From Gp6-AA45 sp035652075 (GTDB lineage Bacteria; Acidobacteriota; Vicinamibacteria; Vicinamibacterales; CAVVIG01): 64,000 bases of DNA. Shown here one piece after another: positions 43,834 to 52,019 of this stretch. Below the pieces are notes generated by a model. The model was not told where the DNA came from. It was given only the letters and a program-made list of their open reading frames with translations, and did not search any database. A program made the position numbers and the translations under genes. The stretch covers positions 62,001 to 126,000 of the forward strand of contig DASREL010000015.1 of NCBI GenBank assembly GCA_035652075.1, given 5' to 3'. Within the stretch, counting starts at the first letter, position 1, and every line of letters begins with the position of its first letter.

Positions 43834-44486
43834 CGCGAGGTCCGCGATTTCCCCGTACGCTGCCGGTCGCGGTCATCACCATCAGTTTTCTTGCGGGTGT
43901 CGCCGTCGATTCGCTGCTGCGTGTGTACGGTCCGCCGAAGCCGGCAGATGAACCGATCGTCCGCCAAAAGGCGGACGCCGCAGATGCAGCTGCGGACACC
44001 ACACATTCAGGTGTGGCGTCCGGCTTCAGCCGGACCGTCCCAACGACGGGATCGATCTCGCGCGCGCCGCTGCGCGTGCCGATCGACGGCGCCAACGTCG
44101 AGGCGATGAAGGGAGGCTTCGACGAGCAGCGTCCCGGGCACGAGCACGAGGCGGTCGACATCCTCGCGCCGAGGAATACCCCGGTTCACGCGGTCCAGGA
44201 CGGAACGATCGCGAAGCTGTTTTTCAGCAAAGGCGGCGGTGGCAACACGATCTACGAATTCGATCCGACCGGTCATTACGCGTACTACTACGCTCACCTC
44301 GAGCGCTACGCCGATGGCCTCCGCGAGGGACAACCGATCCACGCGGGAGACGTGATCGGATACGTCGGCACGTCAGGCAACGCCCCGCCGAACACGCCGC
44401 ATCTTCATTTCGCCGTGTTCGAACTCAGCGCGGACAAGAAATGGTGGAAAGGTACGGCGGTCGACCCGTACCCGTTTTTCAAGTAG
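43830..44486 (+). CDS. M23-family peptidoglycan peptidase (membrane-anchored)
   Basis: 218-residue LytM/M23 protein from GTG 43830, which overlaps the upstream stop (GTGA). One N-terminal membrane helix (about 8-30) is followed by a linker encoded by four successive palindromic repeats (43958-44035) and then the lysostaphin-type domain: HEHEAVDILAPRNTPV supplies the HxxxD zinc ligands and HLHF near the C-terminus the third ligand. It would cut stem-peptide cross-links. It is co-transcribed with the L,D-transpeptidase. Confidence 0.92.
   Translation: MTRGPRFPRTLPVAVITISFLAGVAVDSLLRVYGPPKPADEPIVRQKADAADAAADTTHSGVASGFSRTVPTTGSISRAPLRVPIDGANVEAMKGGFDEQRPGHEHEAVDILAPRNTPVHAVQDGTIAKLFFSKGGGGNTIYEFDPTGHYAYYYAHLERYADGLREGQPIHAGDVIGYVGTSGNAPPNTPHLHFAVFELSADKKWWKGTAVDPYPFFK
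43958..44035 (+). repeat. Cluster of four palindromic units in the M23 gene
   Basis: CGTCCGCC-AAAA-GGCGGACG (43958-43977), CCGCAG-N6-CTGCGG (43978-43995), CCACAC-N6-GTGTGG (43999-44016) and GTCCGGCT-TC-AGCCGGAC (44018-44035). Arm sequences differ, spacing is almost contiguous, and the reading frame stays open. Confidence 0.85.
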
Positions 44487-45303
44487 CCCGCCGCAAGACG
44501 ACGTACATCGTATCGAACAGGTTGATCGGCAGGTATCGCGCGTCGAAACGTCTGGCCCAGGGCGGCGCCGATCGCCCGCCGACGAATTCCGCCGCGTACC
44601 GAATCACATATCCGATCGAGCGGAGCCTTCCGCGGTGCGTCACACTGACGATCGTCAGACCGTGATCCGCGGCGAGACGGCCAAGCGTCTGCGGACCGAA
44701 ATACGACAGATGGTACGGATAGTAGAAATGCCAGTGGCGGCCGAACATCCGTGCCACGGCGCTTTCGACGTCGGGTGTGGACAAGAAGAGTACGCCGTCC
44801 GGTGCGAGCCGCGCGACGATCGACTCGGCGAACGCGTGCGGATCGGCAACGTGTTCGATGACGTCGAACGCCGTGACGACATCGAAAGTGCCACGAACGG
44901 CGTCGGCCGTGGCCATCTCGAACGCCTCGTCGTTGGCCAGAAACCGATCGAACAGCGCGCGTGACGGCTCGATACCGCGCGCGTCGACGCCGCGGCGGCG
45001 CAGATCGCGAACGAGCTTACCGCTGCCGGCGCCCACGTCCAGCAGCCGCGTGCCGCCGATCGGCGCGAAGGACGACATCCAGCGGTGGAGCGCAGCGAAG
45101 TTCGCCTCGTCGGCTGCGTCGCGCTGCAGGTACTGCAGATACGCGTCCTCGTAGTCGTCGAGGGCATTCGCCAGGTTCGGGTTGACGTCGGCCGTCGCGA
45201 AGCGGAACGAGCACGCGCCGCACAACCAGTAATCGATCTGCTGCTTCGTGAACAGCGGCCGCACGCGGGACGAGCGGCACAGCGGGCACGTCCGATCACC
45301 CAT
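44479..45303 (-). CDS. Class I SAM-dependent methyltransferase with N-terminal zinc ribbon
   Basis: 274 residues. The N-terminus has CPLCRSSRVRPLF and CGAC (a four-cysteine zinc-ribbon-like module); the Rossmann SAM site is RLLDVGAGSGKLVRDL and the acceptor-side motif FDVVTAFDVIEHVADP. Such methyltransferases often act in sugar or glycan biosynthesis, and the gene is co-transcribed with a GT2 glycosyltransferase and a membrane GT-C-like protein (overlaps of 8 and 4 bp). Its end overlaps the convergent M23 gene by 8 bp. The acceptor is unknown. Confidence 0.9.
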   Translation of the reverse strand: MGDRTCPLCRSSRVRPLFTKQQIDYWLCGACSFRFATADVNPNLANALDDYEDAYLQYLQRDAADEANFAALHRWMSSFAPIGGTRLLDVGAGSGKLVRDLRRRGVDARGIEPSRALFDRFLANDEAFEMATADAVRGTFDVVTAFDVIEHVADPHAFAESIVARLAPDGVLFLSTPDVESAVARMFGRHWHFYYPYHLSYFGPQTLGRLAADHGLTIVSVTHRGRLRSIGYVIRYAAEFVGGRSAPPWARRFDARYLPINLFDTMYVVLRRAT

Positions 45304-46243
45304 CGCGGTCCGGACGCTGCTTGAAGAAGTACAGCGGGCGCTGCTTCGCTTCCTCGAAAATCCGCGCGAGGTACTCGCCGATGATGCCGATGCACATCAG
45401 TTGGATGCCGCCGACGATCATCAGCGTGCCGATGAGCGACCCCCACCCGCGCACGAACTGGTCACCGCTCGCGTAGGCGATCAAGATGTAGATGATGTAC
45501 GCCGTCCCGGGAATGAAGAACGCGAAACCAATCCGGGTGGCGAGACGCATCGGCGCCGCCGAAAACGAGAACAGCGCGTCGAGCGCGAGGCGGAGCATCT
45601 TCAGCGCGGTGTATTTCGATTCGCCGGCGCTCCGTCGCGGCGCCTGGAACGCGACGTATGCGCGATCGAACCCAATCCACGACACGAGCCCGCGCAGGAA
45701 TCGATGCCGCTCGGGCATGGAGCAGACCGCCTCGTGCGCGCGCGTCGAGAGCAGGCAGAAATCGGCGGCTCCGGGCACGATCGCGGTCTCGCCAAAGCGA
45801 TTGATCAACCAGTAGAACGCCGACGCTGTCGCACGTTTGAACCAGCTGGCGCCGACGGTGTCTTCGCGAACGGCGGAGACGACATCGTACCCGTCGCGCC
45901 ATTTCGCGATGATCGCCGGAAGAATCGAGGGCGGATGTTGAAGATCGGCATCCATCATCACGACCGGCACACCGCGCGTCGCATCGAGACCCGCCGTCAA
46001 CGCGATCTGATGGCCGAAGTTGCGTGAGAGCGAGTAGACACGCACGCGCCGATCGGCCTGCGCGATGGCGTTCAATCGATCCAGCGTCCCGTCCGTGCTT
46101 CCATCGTCGATGAAATGGACGTCCCACCGAAGATCGGCGACCGGCTGCAGGGCGCGAGTCAGCTCGGCGTAGAACGCGTCGACGACCGCCGCTTCGTTGT
46201 AGCACGGCACCACGATCGAGAGATCGACTGGCGAAGTGATCAC
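45296..46243 (-). CDS. GT2 glycosyltransferase (dolichol-/undecaprenyl-phosphate sugar type)
   Basis: 315 residues. GT-A domain with LSIVVPCYNEAAVV, FIDDGSTD and the metal-binding VVMMDADLQHPPS, then two C-terminal membrane helices (about 235-255 and 265-290). This layout matches DPM1/GtrB/ArnC-like enzymes that charge a polyprenyl phosphate with a sugar, which a GT-C protein then uses. The neighbouring gene 46240-47907 is a candidate user. Confidence 0.93.
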   Translation of the reverse strand: MITSPVDLSIVVPCYNEAAVVDAFYAELTRALQPVADLRWDVHFIDDGSTDGTLDRLNAIAQADRRVRVYSLSRNFGHQIALTAGLDATRGVPVVMMDADLQHPPSILPAIIAKWRDGYDVVSAVREDTVGASWFKRATASAFYWLINRFGETAIVPGAADFCLLSTRAHEAVCSMPERHRFLRGLVSWIGFDRAYVAFQAPRRSAGESKYTALKMLRLALDALFSFSAAPMRLATRIGFAFFIPGTAYIIYILIAYASGDQFVRGWGSLIGTLMIVGGIQLMCIGIIGEYLARIFEEAKQRPLYFFKQRPDRDG

Positions 46244-47907
46244 TGCGCGACCTCGAACAGGTAATCGCGATCGAAGTGCGCCAGCAGCCGAAAATCAGGT
46301 TGGGTCAAGGCGACGCCAATCATGTTCGCTCCCGCCGGCTTGATGCCGTGGACCACGATGTACCTGACGCCGGATTCGTGCATCGCCGCGGCCGCATCAT
46401 GATCCGGAAACGTCTTCAATCGCGTCGTCAGCGCGAGAAATTCCGGTGGCCACTCGCGCGAGTCGCCATTCACCATCGGGTACCAGTGCGCGGTCGACCA
46501 ATATTGATAGTCCGCTTCGTCAAACCACGTGGGCGTGTTCGCATAATCCGGCAGTGCGAGCACGGGCGCGGGCGGCAGCGTGGCCAGGTGCTTGTACACC
46601 TGCGGGATCGGATACGGCTGCGGCTGACCGCCAGGAAAGTTGACGACGAAGTTTTCGGCAAGCAGCAGCACGATCGCGATGCCCGAGACGATACGTCCGG
46701 CGATCGAGAACCGGCGATGCAGCGAGACCGCCGCGACGGCGGCAAGTATGGCCAGCGTCAAATTGATCAACTGCGTGTAACGCGCCGGGATTCGAAACAG
46801 ACTGAGGCCCGGCACGTGCGACAACAGTCCGAACGGACTCCATCCGTACACGCCGGAGGCAACCTCGCTCGGCATCGGGCCCAACGCGAGCACGGCGGCA
46901 ACGATCCCCAGCACGATGAAGAAACGGGTGCGCCGCACGTCGGGATCGCGCGATCGCAGCGCGACGATCGCACCGATGATGGCGAGCGCCACGGTGATCC
47001 ATCCGAGATAGACGGTCAGCTCGCCCCAGATGTACCGCGGGCCCTTGACGCCGTGCGCCAGCAGCCACTGTCCAGCGATCGTGTTTTCCGGCGGCACGAA
47101 CCAGCCGACCAGATCGGCGGACGAATTCGCCGCATACGCCGGCGGCTCCTGATGAAGGATGAAGTAGTGGCGCGCGAACGGCCAGACGCACGCGACCGCC
47201 ATCACCAGCGCGGCCGCGGCGTGCGCGAGCACGCGCGACAGCGGCACCCGGCGTCTCTCGACGAGGAACAGCCAGCCGATAAACAGCAGATCCGCAATGG
47301 TGATGAGGACCGCTTCATACCACGCCGAGAGCGCCTGCAGGATGACGATGGCGGTCACGATCGACAGGCGGGGCCACGTCGGACGCTCCGCCCACCGCTC
47401 GATCGCGAGGAAGGACAGCGGAATCCAGAAGCACCAAATCAGGTTCAGGTGTCCGTGACCGTGATGGAACCGGAAGAAGCAGAACGCGAACGACATGCCG
47501 GCGACCAGCGAGGCGAGATGATCGCGCGTGTAGCGGAATGCCAGTGCGTGGACGGCGAGCGCTGAAAACACGTACGCGAGCAGCCACACCACGTTGTAGG
47601 CGAGCACCGGGTTGTGCGTCAGCGCGTAGAACGGCAGCGTGAAGAGTGAAATGCCGAACAGGTGCTCGCCGTAGGCGAGCGAGTCGTGCAGCGGGTACAG
47701 CTTGTTTGCCTCGAACAGAGGCACGCGTGAGAGGACGGCGTGATTGTCCCAGCCGAGTACCCAGATGAACGCGCGCGCATCACCGCCATAACTCGCACTG
47801 GCGATCTTGTCGAAGTTGAAAATCGGCGCGAGCATGATCCGGCACGCAGCGGCATAGGCGGCGAACACCAGGACCAGCACGCCCCAACGGAACCGACGAA
47901 TTTGCAC
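46240..47907 (-). CDS. Large membrane protein, GT-C glycosyltransferase-like
   Basis: 555 residues with about 10-12 transmembrane helices in the first 400 and a C-terminal extracytoplasmic domain. The first loop contains GGDARAFIWVLGWDN with acidic residues in the place expected for the GT-C catalytic DxD/ED. No exact family is recognised. GTG 47907 is used; it is preceded by a TATAAT box at 47918-47923. It would receive the lipid-linked sugar from the adjacent GT2 enzyme and transfer it on the outer side of the membrane. Confidence 0.75.
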   Translation of the reverse strand: MQIRRFRWGVLVLVFAAYAAACRIMLAPIFNFDKIASASYGGDARAFIWVLGWDNHAVLSRVPLFEANKLYPLHDSLAYGEHLFGISLFTLPFYALTHNPVLAYNVVWLLAYVFSALAVHALAFRYTRDHLASLVAGMSFAFCFFRFHHGHGHLNLIWCFWIPLSFLAIERWAERPTWPRLSIVTAIVILQALSAWYEAVLITIADLLFIGWLFLVERRRVPLSRVLAHAAAALVMAVACVWPFARHYFILHQEPPAYAANSSADLVGWFVPPENTIAGQWLLAHGVKGPRYIWGELTVYLGWITVALAIIGAIVALRSRDPDVRRTRFFIVLGIVAAVLALGPMPSEVASGVYGWSPFGLLSHVPGLSLFRIPARYTQLINLTLAILAAVAAVSLHRRFSIAGRIVSGIAIVLLLAENFVVNFPGGQPQPYPIPQVYKHLATLPPAPVLALPDYANTPTWFDEADYQYWSTAHWYPMVNGDSREWPPEFLALTTRLKTFPDHDAAAAMHESGVRYIVVHGIKPAGANMIGVALTQPDFRLLAHFDRDYLFEVAQ

Positions 47908-47917
47908 GGGACATGTA

Positions 47918-47923
47918 ATTATA
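47918..47923 (-). promoter_or_regulatory. Candidate -10 box of the GT-C gene
   Basis: TATAAT on the minus strand, 10 bp before the GTG start at 47907, implying a very short leader. Confidence 0.4.
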
Positions 47924-47944
47924 AGCTCGCGCCTCGAGCGGCGT

Positions 47945-47950
47945 TATAGT
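47945..47950 (+). promoter_or_regulatory. Candidate -10 box of the divergent unknown gene
   Basis: TATAGT, 11 bp before the ATG at 47962. Confidence 0.35.
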
Positions 47951-47961
47951 GGACTACTCCG

Positions 47962-49416
47962 ATGCTGCGCCGGATCACGGTGATCGTCGCGCTGGTTGTG
48001 ATGACGCCCTCGCTCGAGGGACACACCGACGCGCCACCGCGCCGTGACTGGCGCATCGAAGCGCTCGTCAGCGACGCCGCGTCCCTGCCGCCGGAGTTTT
48101 CCGCCGACACGCTGATTCGCATTGCCGGTTCCGGGAGAGTCACCGATCGCCGATGGAAGCGCGAACTCCTCGACGAAGCGTTCATGCACGCCTACGGCGC
48201 CGTCGCGCAATATCGCCGCACGGGACCGCGCGTACCGCTCGAAAGCCGGCAGTTCGCCGAGATCGAAGCCGAGGATACGCCGCTCGCGCGCGTCGCGCTG
48301 CAATCGCGGGCCGCGCAGCTGATGGCGAGCGTCGCGCCGGCCCGGGCGCGCGAACTGTTCGAGTGGATTGACCTGAACCTCGCACCGGCCCGATGCGAGG
48401 AGGTGCTCGTGCCGGCGGTCGACGAGTACTACACGACGGCGAGCCTCATCGCGCGAACGACGTTCAACGGCGATCGAGGCGAGGCGCTGCGATTTCTCGA
48501 GTACTACCTGTGGCGCGCGCACTTACCCGTCGAATTCCCGGCCGTCGCGCTCGCCGTCGGACGGTTCCGCGCGAATCAAACCGAAGCGCAGCAACTCGAG
48601 GGCTTCATCGAATCGCTGATGAACGGCGCAACCATCGATCCGCGGAGTTTCTCGAGCGCGACCATCGACATCATCGGACGCGTCGCCGATTTGCAGTACG
48701 CGGACAAACAGAAGGGTCTCCCCAACTGGTACTTGATGGACGCCCTGCGCACGTATCTGGTGAAGACGCTGGCCGGACCGCGCTGCAGCGACAGCCCTAC
48801 CGAAAGCGTAACGCCGTCCACCTACAACATGGCGCTCCGGCTGCTGCACGCGGAGAAGTTCGTCGACGCCATCGACGACACCAAGATCCGCCCGAAGCAG
48901 ATTCTCGCCGGCGCGCCGATCGATTACTTCTGGCAAACCGCGGAGTCGCGGCGATTGTTTCAGGCATGGATGGCGCTGCGCGGTTCCGACAGCAAACTGA
49001 CCCCCGAGCGCGTCCGCCGCACCGACGAATGGCGCGACAAGGCGCTCGGCTTCCTCGTCGATGTCGATCGCTGGACCGGCCGCAGCGAGTCGTCCGAGCG
49101 CGACTTCTTCTACGAGAAGGCGACGCTCTACGCGAACATCATCGGCCTGATGCCGCCTTCGTCGGCGCGACGCCGCGGGCTCGATCTGTTCGCCGACTTC
49201 CTCCGGCACCAGGACACGGATCGATCGAAACGCACGCTGTGGTTCGTGTTCGTCAACAGGATGCTCGAGTTCTCGCGCGGCGACGGACGCCAGGATGTGC
49301 TCGAGGTGATGGAATCGTCCGGACATCCGGTCCTCGCCGTGTACGCGCAACTCGAACGGCTGCTGCCGCAGGGCACGCGTCAGGCTTCCTCGGCAGCTGG
49401 TCCCGCGACGAACTGA
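47962..49416 (+). CDS. Secreted alpha-helical protein of unknown function
   Basis: 484 residues with a short signal (residues 1-20). The rest is helix-rich and contains no motif I recognise; regions such as FSADTLIRIAGSGRVTDRRWKRELL and LEYYLWRAHLPVEFPAVAL suggest a TPR-like or superhelical fold. A cysteine pair (about 142 and 275) could be disulfide bonded. Its 3' end overlaps the convergent transporter gene by 37 bp. Confidence 0.7.
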   Translation: MLRRITVIVALVVMTPSLEGHTDAPPRRDWRIEALVSDAASLPPEFSADTLIRIAGSGRVTDRRWKRELLDEAFMHAYGAVAQYRRTGPRVPLESRQFAEIEAEDTPLARVALQSRAAQLMASVAPARARELFEWIDLNLAPARCEEVLVPAVDEYYTTASLIARTTFNGDRGEALRFLEYYLWRAHLPVEFPAVALAVGRFRANQTEAQQLEGFIESLMNGATIDPRSFSSATIDIIGRVADLQYADKQKGLPNWYLMDALRTYLVKTLAGPRCSDSPTESVTPSTYNMALRLLHAEKFVDAIDDTKIRPKQILAGAPIDYFWQTAESRRLFQAWMALRGSDSKLTPERVRRTDEWRDKALGFLVDVDRWTGRSESSERDFFYEKATLYANIIGLMPPSSARRRGLDLFADFLRHQDTDRSKRTLWFVFVNRMLEFSRGDGRQDVLEVMESSGHPVLAVYAQLERLLPQGTRQASSAAGPATN

Positions 49417-50189
49417 GCGTGCGCGATCGCGGCGACCAGCGCCACGCCGCCGAGCACGTTGCCAAAGAACGCGGGCGCCAGAAATCCCGCCACGTACTGT
49501 CCGAAACTCTGCTCGCCCGTCACGACGAGATAGAACGTCTCGACGGACCCCGCGATGACGTGGCTGAAGTGGCCGAGCCCGACGATATACGTGATGATGA
49601 CGATGACCCACACGCGCGCGGTCTCCGCGAACGGCAGCAGCCACACCATCAACGCGATCAACCATCCCGCGTAGACCGCTCGCAGCAACGTGGTCGGAAT
49701 CGTGCTCGCCATCGATTCGCGTCCGAGCGCCGCGAACGTGTCACGCACGGCGGGATCGAACGCTGCGCTGCGCCCGGCAGCGAACGCAAACGTCCACGCA
49801 CCGATCAGGTTGCACACCAACACGACCGCCCAGAGGCGGAGCACGTTCTTCACGGTGACCGCATCGCGGCGCCGCAGCAGCGGCAGGATGACCGTCAACG
49901 TGTTCTCGGTGAAGAGCTGCTGTCGCCCGAGCACCACAATCAGAAATCCGATGCTGTAGCCGAACTTGACGACGAGCGGCCGCCACGACACGTCCGGCAA
50001 TGCCGTCCTGAGCAGTGCCTCGGCCGCGAACGAAAACCCCATCGATAACCCGGCCGCCAGCCCGGACCATGCGAGCGATGTGGTGGCCCGGTCGAGTTCG
50101 TCTTCGCCTTCCTTTTTGACCGCGTGATAGACGACGGACCCGGTTGGCGAGCTGCGTTCGTGGACCTCGTCGCGTTCGTTCGCCGCCAT
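49380..50189 (-). CDS. Formate/nitrite transporter (FNT) family membrane protein, YfdC-like
   Basis: About 269 residues from ATG 50189. The frame is open to 50291 but the first residues there look non-coding. A charged N-terminus (ERSSPTGSVVYHAVKKEGEDELDR) precedes six membrane segments; GRQQLFTENTLTVILPLL and FAAGLSMGFSF resemble the FNT/aquaporin-like fold of YfdC. FNT channels pass small monovalent anions. The start is 54 bp from the divergent mscS start. Confidence 0.85.
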   Translation of the reverse strand: MAANERDEVHERSSPTGSVVYHAVKKEGEDELDRATTSLAWSGLAAGLSMGFSFAAEALLRTALPDVSWRPLVVKFGYSIGFLIVVLGRQQLFTENTLTVILPLLRRRDAVTVKNVLRLWAVVLVCNLIGAWTFAFAAGRSAAFDPAVRDTFAALGRESMASTIPTTLLRAVYAGWLIALMVWLLPFAETARVWVIVIITYIVGLGHFSHVIAGSVETFYLVVTGEQSFGQYVAGFLAPAFFGNVLGGVALVAAIAHAQFVAGPAAEEA

Positions 50190-50227
50190 CGCGACGGCCT
50201 TTGCAATTCGCGTGTCGGCGTGAGGGT

Positions 50228-50244
50228 TGCACGAGCTTCGTGCA
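50228..50244 (+). promoter_or_regulatory. Hairpin overlapping the mscS start codon
   Basis: TGCACGA-GCT-TCGTGCA; its right arm ends on the A of ATG 50244. It may restrict ribosome access or serve as an operator in the divergent space. A second ATG follows directly at 50247. Confidence 0.4.
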
Positions 50245-51215
50245 TGATGCTCGGCATTCAATTGCTCGGCGTCAACGCCCAGAACGGTCAAAAGCTGCTG
50301 CTGAGCCTTGGCGTCATCGGCGCCGTCCTATTGGTGCGCTACATCATCGTCTGGATCGTGCGGCTCGTGACCGGCGAACAACCCAACGAGCGCGTGGTCT
50401 TTTGGACGCGGCAGGCAGCGTCGCTGATCACAGGCGTCCTCGGCGTGCTGCTGCTGATTTCGATCTGGTTCGACGATCCGACGCGGCTGACGACGGCGGC
50501 GGGCCTGATCGGTGCCGGACTCGCGTTCGCGCTGCAGAAAGTCGTGACGGCGTTCGCCGGCTATCTCGTGATCCTGCGCGGCAAGACGTTCACGGTCGGT
50601 GATCGCATCACGATGGGCGGCGTTCGCGGCGACGTCATCTCGCTCGGCTTCCTGCAAACGCGCATCATGGAAATGGGTGAACCGCCCAGCGCGCAGAGCG
50701 ACGGTTCGCCGATCTGGGTGCGCGCGCGTCAGCACACCGGCCGCATCGTCTCGGTGACGAACGACAAGGTATTCGACGAACCGATCTACAACTACACGCG
50801 CGAGTTCCCGTACATGTGGGAGGAGATGAAGGTTCCGATCAGCTATCAGACCGACCGCCATCTCGCGGAACACATTCTGCTCGACTGCGCGCGAGAAGTA
50901 ACCGACGAAGTCGTCAAACAGGCAGGGCCGGCCGGGAAGGCGTTCGAGAAGCGCTATTTCGTCAACATGGGCGAGTTCGACCCGCGCGTCTTCATTCGCA
51001 TCACCGACAACTGGATTGAAATGAACCTGCGCGTGCTCGTGCCGATCCACGGCGTGCGGTACTACATGGACGAACTCGCGCGCCTGGTGATGGAACGCTT
51101 CGATCACGCGGGCATCGGCATCGCGAGCGGCACCTACGCAATCGTCGAGTTCCCGAAGGTGAAGGTCGAACTAGAGCAGCCGCGCGAGCAAACACACGCC
51201 CGCCCACGGGCGTGA
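50244..51215 (+). CDS. Mechanosensitive ion channel (MscS family)
   Basis: About 323 residues. Three membrane helices precede the pore-lining helix (LTTAAGLIGAGLAFALQKVVTAFAGYLVIL), then the beta domain (GDRITMGGVRGDVISLGFLQTRIMEM) and the cytosolic cage. ATG 50244 or 50247 is chosen because the in-frame region upstream overlaps the divergent gene. It releases solutes on osmotic downshift. The 3' end overlaps the convergent methyltransferase gene by 45 bp. Confidence 0.93.
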   Translation: MMLGIQLLGVNAQNGQKLLLSLGVIGAVLLVRYIIVWIVRLVTGEQPNERVVFWTRQAASLITGVLGVLLLISIWFDDPTRLTTAAGLIGAGLAFALQKVVTAFAGYLVILRGKTFTVGDRITMGGVRGDVISLGFLQTRIMEMGEPPSAQSDGSPIWVRARQHTGRIVSVTNDKVFDEPIYNYTREFPYMWEEMKVPISYQTDRHLAEHILLDCAREVTDEVVKQAGPAGKAFEKRYFVNMGEFDPRVFIRITDNWIEMNLRVLVPIHGVRYYMDELARLVMERFDHAGIGIASGTYAIVEFPKVKVELEQPREQTHARPRA

Positions 51216-52019
51216 GCCGGCCGGACCGCTCGGCTCCGGCAGCATCGCGAGCATGCGCAGCATCATCGGTAGCCGATCGAGCTTGCGCGCAGTCTGCAGC
51301 ATCGATTTCACTTCCACCGGTTTCCACGCGCACTTTTCGAAAAATGCAGGACCTTCGACTGGCGCGAAGATAAACGGCGCGCCGGCGTCGGACATGATGC
51401 CGCCCATCCGCTGCTTCAACATCTCGAGCAGGCCCGGCGACGCGATATCCACGACCCAGTGGTTGACGTTCGCCGCATCAGCGAGATCCGCGCCGAGGGC
51501 GCACACCTCGGTCGGCATCAGATAAATCAGCAGTCCCTCGCTGAGGACGAGAACGTTCGAGGCGCTGCGCCCCAGCCGCGCGAACAGACCGCGCCGGGCA
51601 TCGGGGTTTGACAGATCGAGTCTCACGCGCTCGAGGGCGCACGCCGGCGCCGCCGATCCGAGGATCTGTTCCTTGTAGTCGAGAATCTCCGGCAGATCGA
51701 CTTCGACCCATCGCAGCGACGACGGAAGCGGCATGCGATAGGGACGTGTGTCGAGACCGGCGGCGAGATTGACGATCAGATCGACGCCGCCTTCGACCGC
51801 GCGCGCCACGAATCGATCGAACAGGTACGTCCGCGCGATGAACGACCAGGCGTTCTCTTCGCCAAACGTCATCGCGGCGGCGATCTCTTCGCCACGCGCA
51901 CCCGCCAGCGCGCGTGCAAATGGGTCCTTGAACACGGCGTCGGCGCGGTCGCTCTCCCGCGCGCGATAGACCGCCATCCAGCGGGCGGTATCCGAAATAT
52001 CGCGAATCACCGGGTCCAT
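51171..52019 (-). CDS. LCMT/PPM-type SAM-dependent methyltransferase
   Basis: 282 residues of the leucine-carboxyl-methyltransferase superfamily (bacterial TIGR00027-type). Landmarks are ISDTARWMAVYRARE at the start, the SAM site NLAAGLDTRPYRM, VEVDLPEILDYKEQ and SEGLLIYLMPTEV. Bacterial members methylate unknown carboxyl or hydroxyl groups, often in secondary metabolism. Its ATG directly abuts the stop of the upstream gene. Confidence 0.9.
   Translation of the reverse strand: MDPVIRDISDTARWMAVYRARESDRADAVFKDPFARALAGARGEEIAAAMTFGEENAWSFIARTYLFDRFVARAVEGGVDLIVNLAAGLDTRPYRMPLPSSLRWVEVDLPEILDYKEQILGSAAPACALERVRLDLSNPDARRGLFARLGRSASNVLVLSEGLLIYLMPTEVCALGADLADAANVNHWVVDIASPGLLEMLKQRMGGIMSDAGAPFIFAPVEGPAFFEKCAWKPVEVKSMLQTARKLDRLPMMLRMLAMLPEPSGPAGSRPWAGVCLLARLL

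Noticed and set aside
51195..51214. Hairpin CACGCCCG/CGGGCGTG as a bidirectional terminator
   Set aside because: It lies within both convergent coding regions and lacks a T-run; common in such GC-rich DNA.
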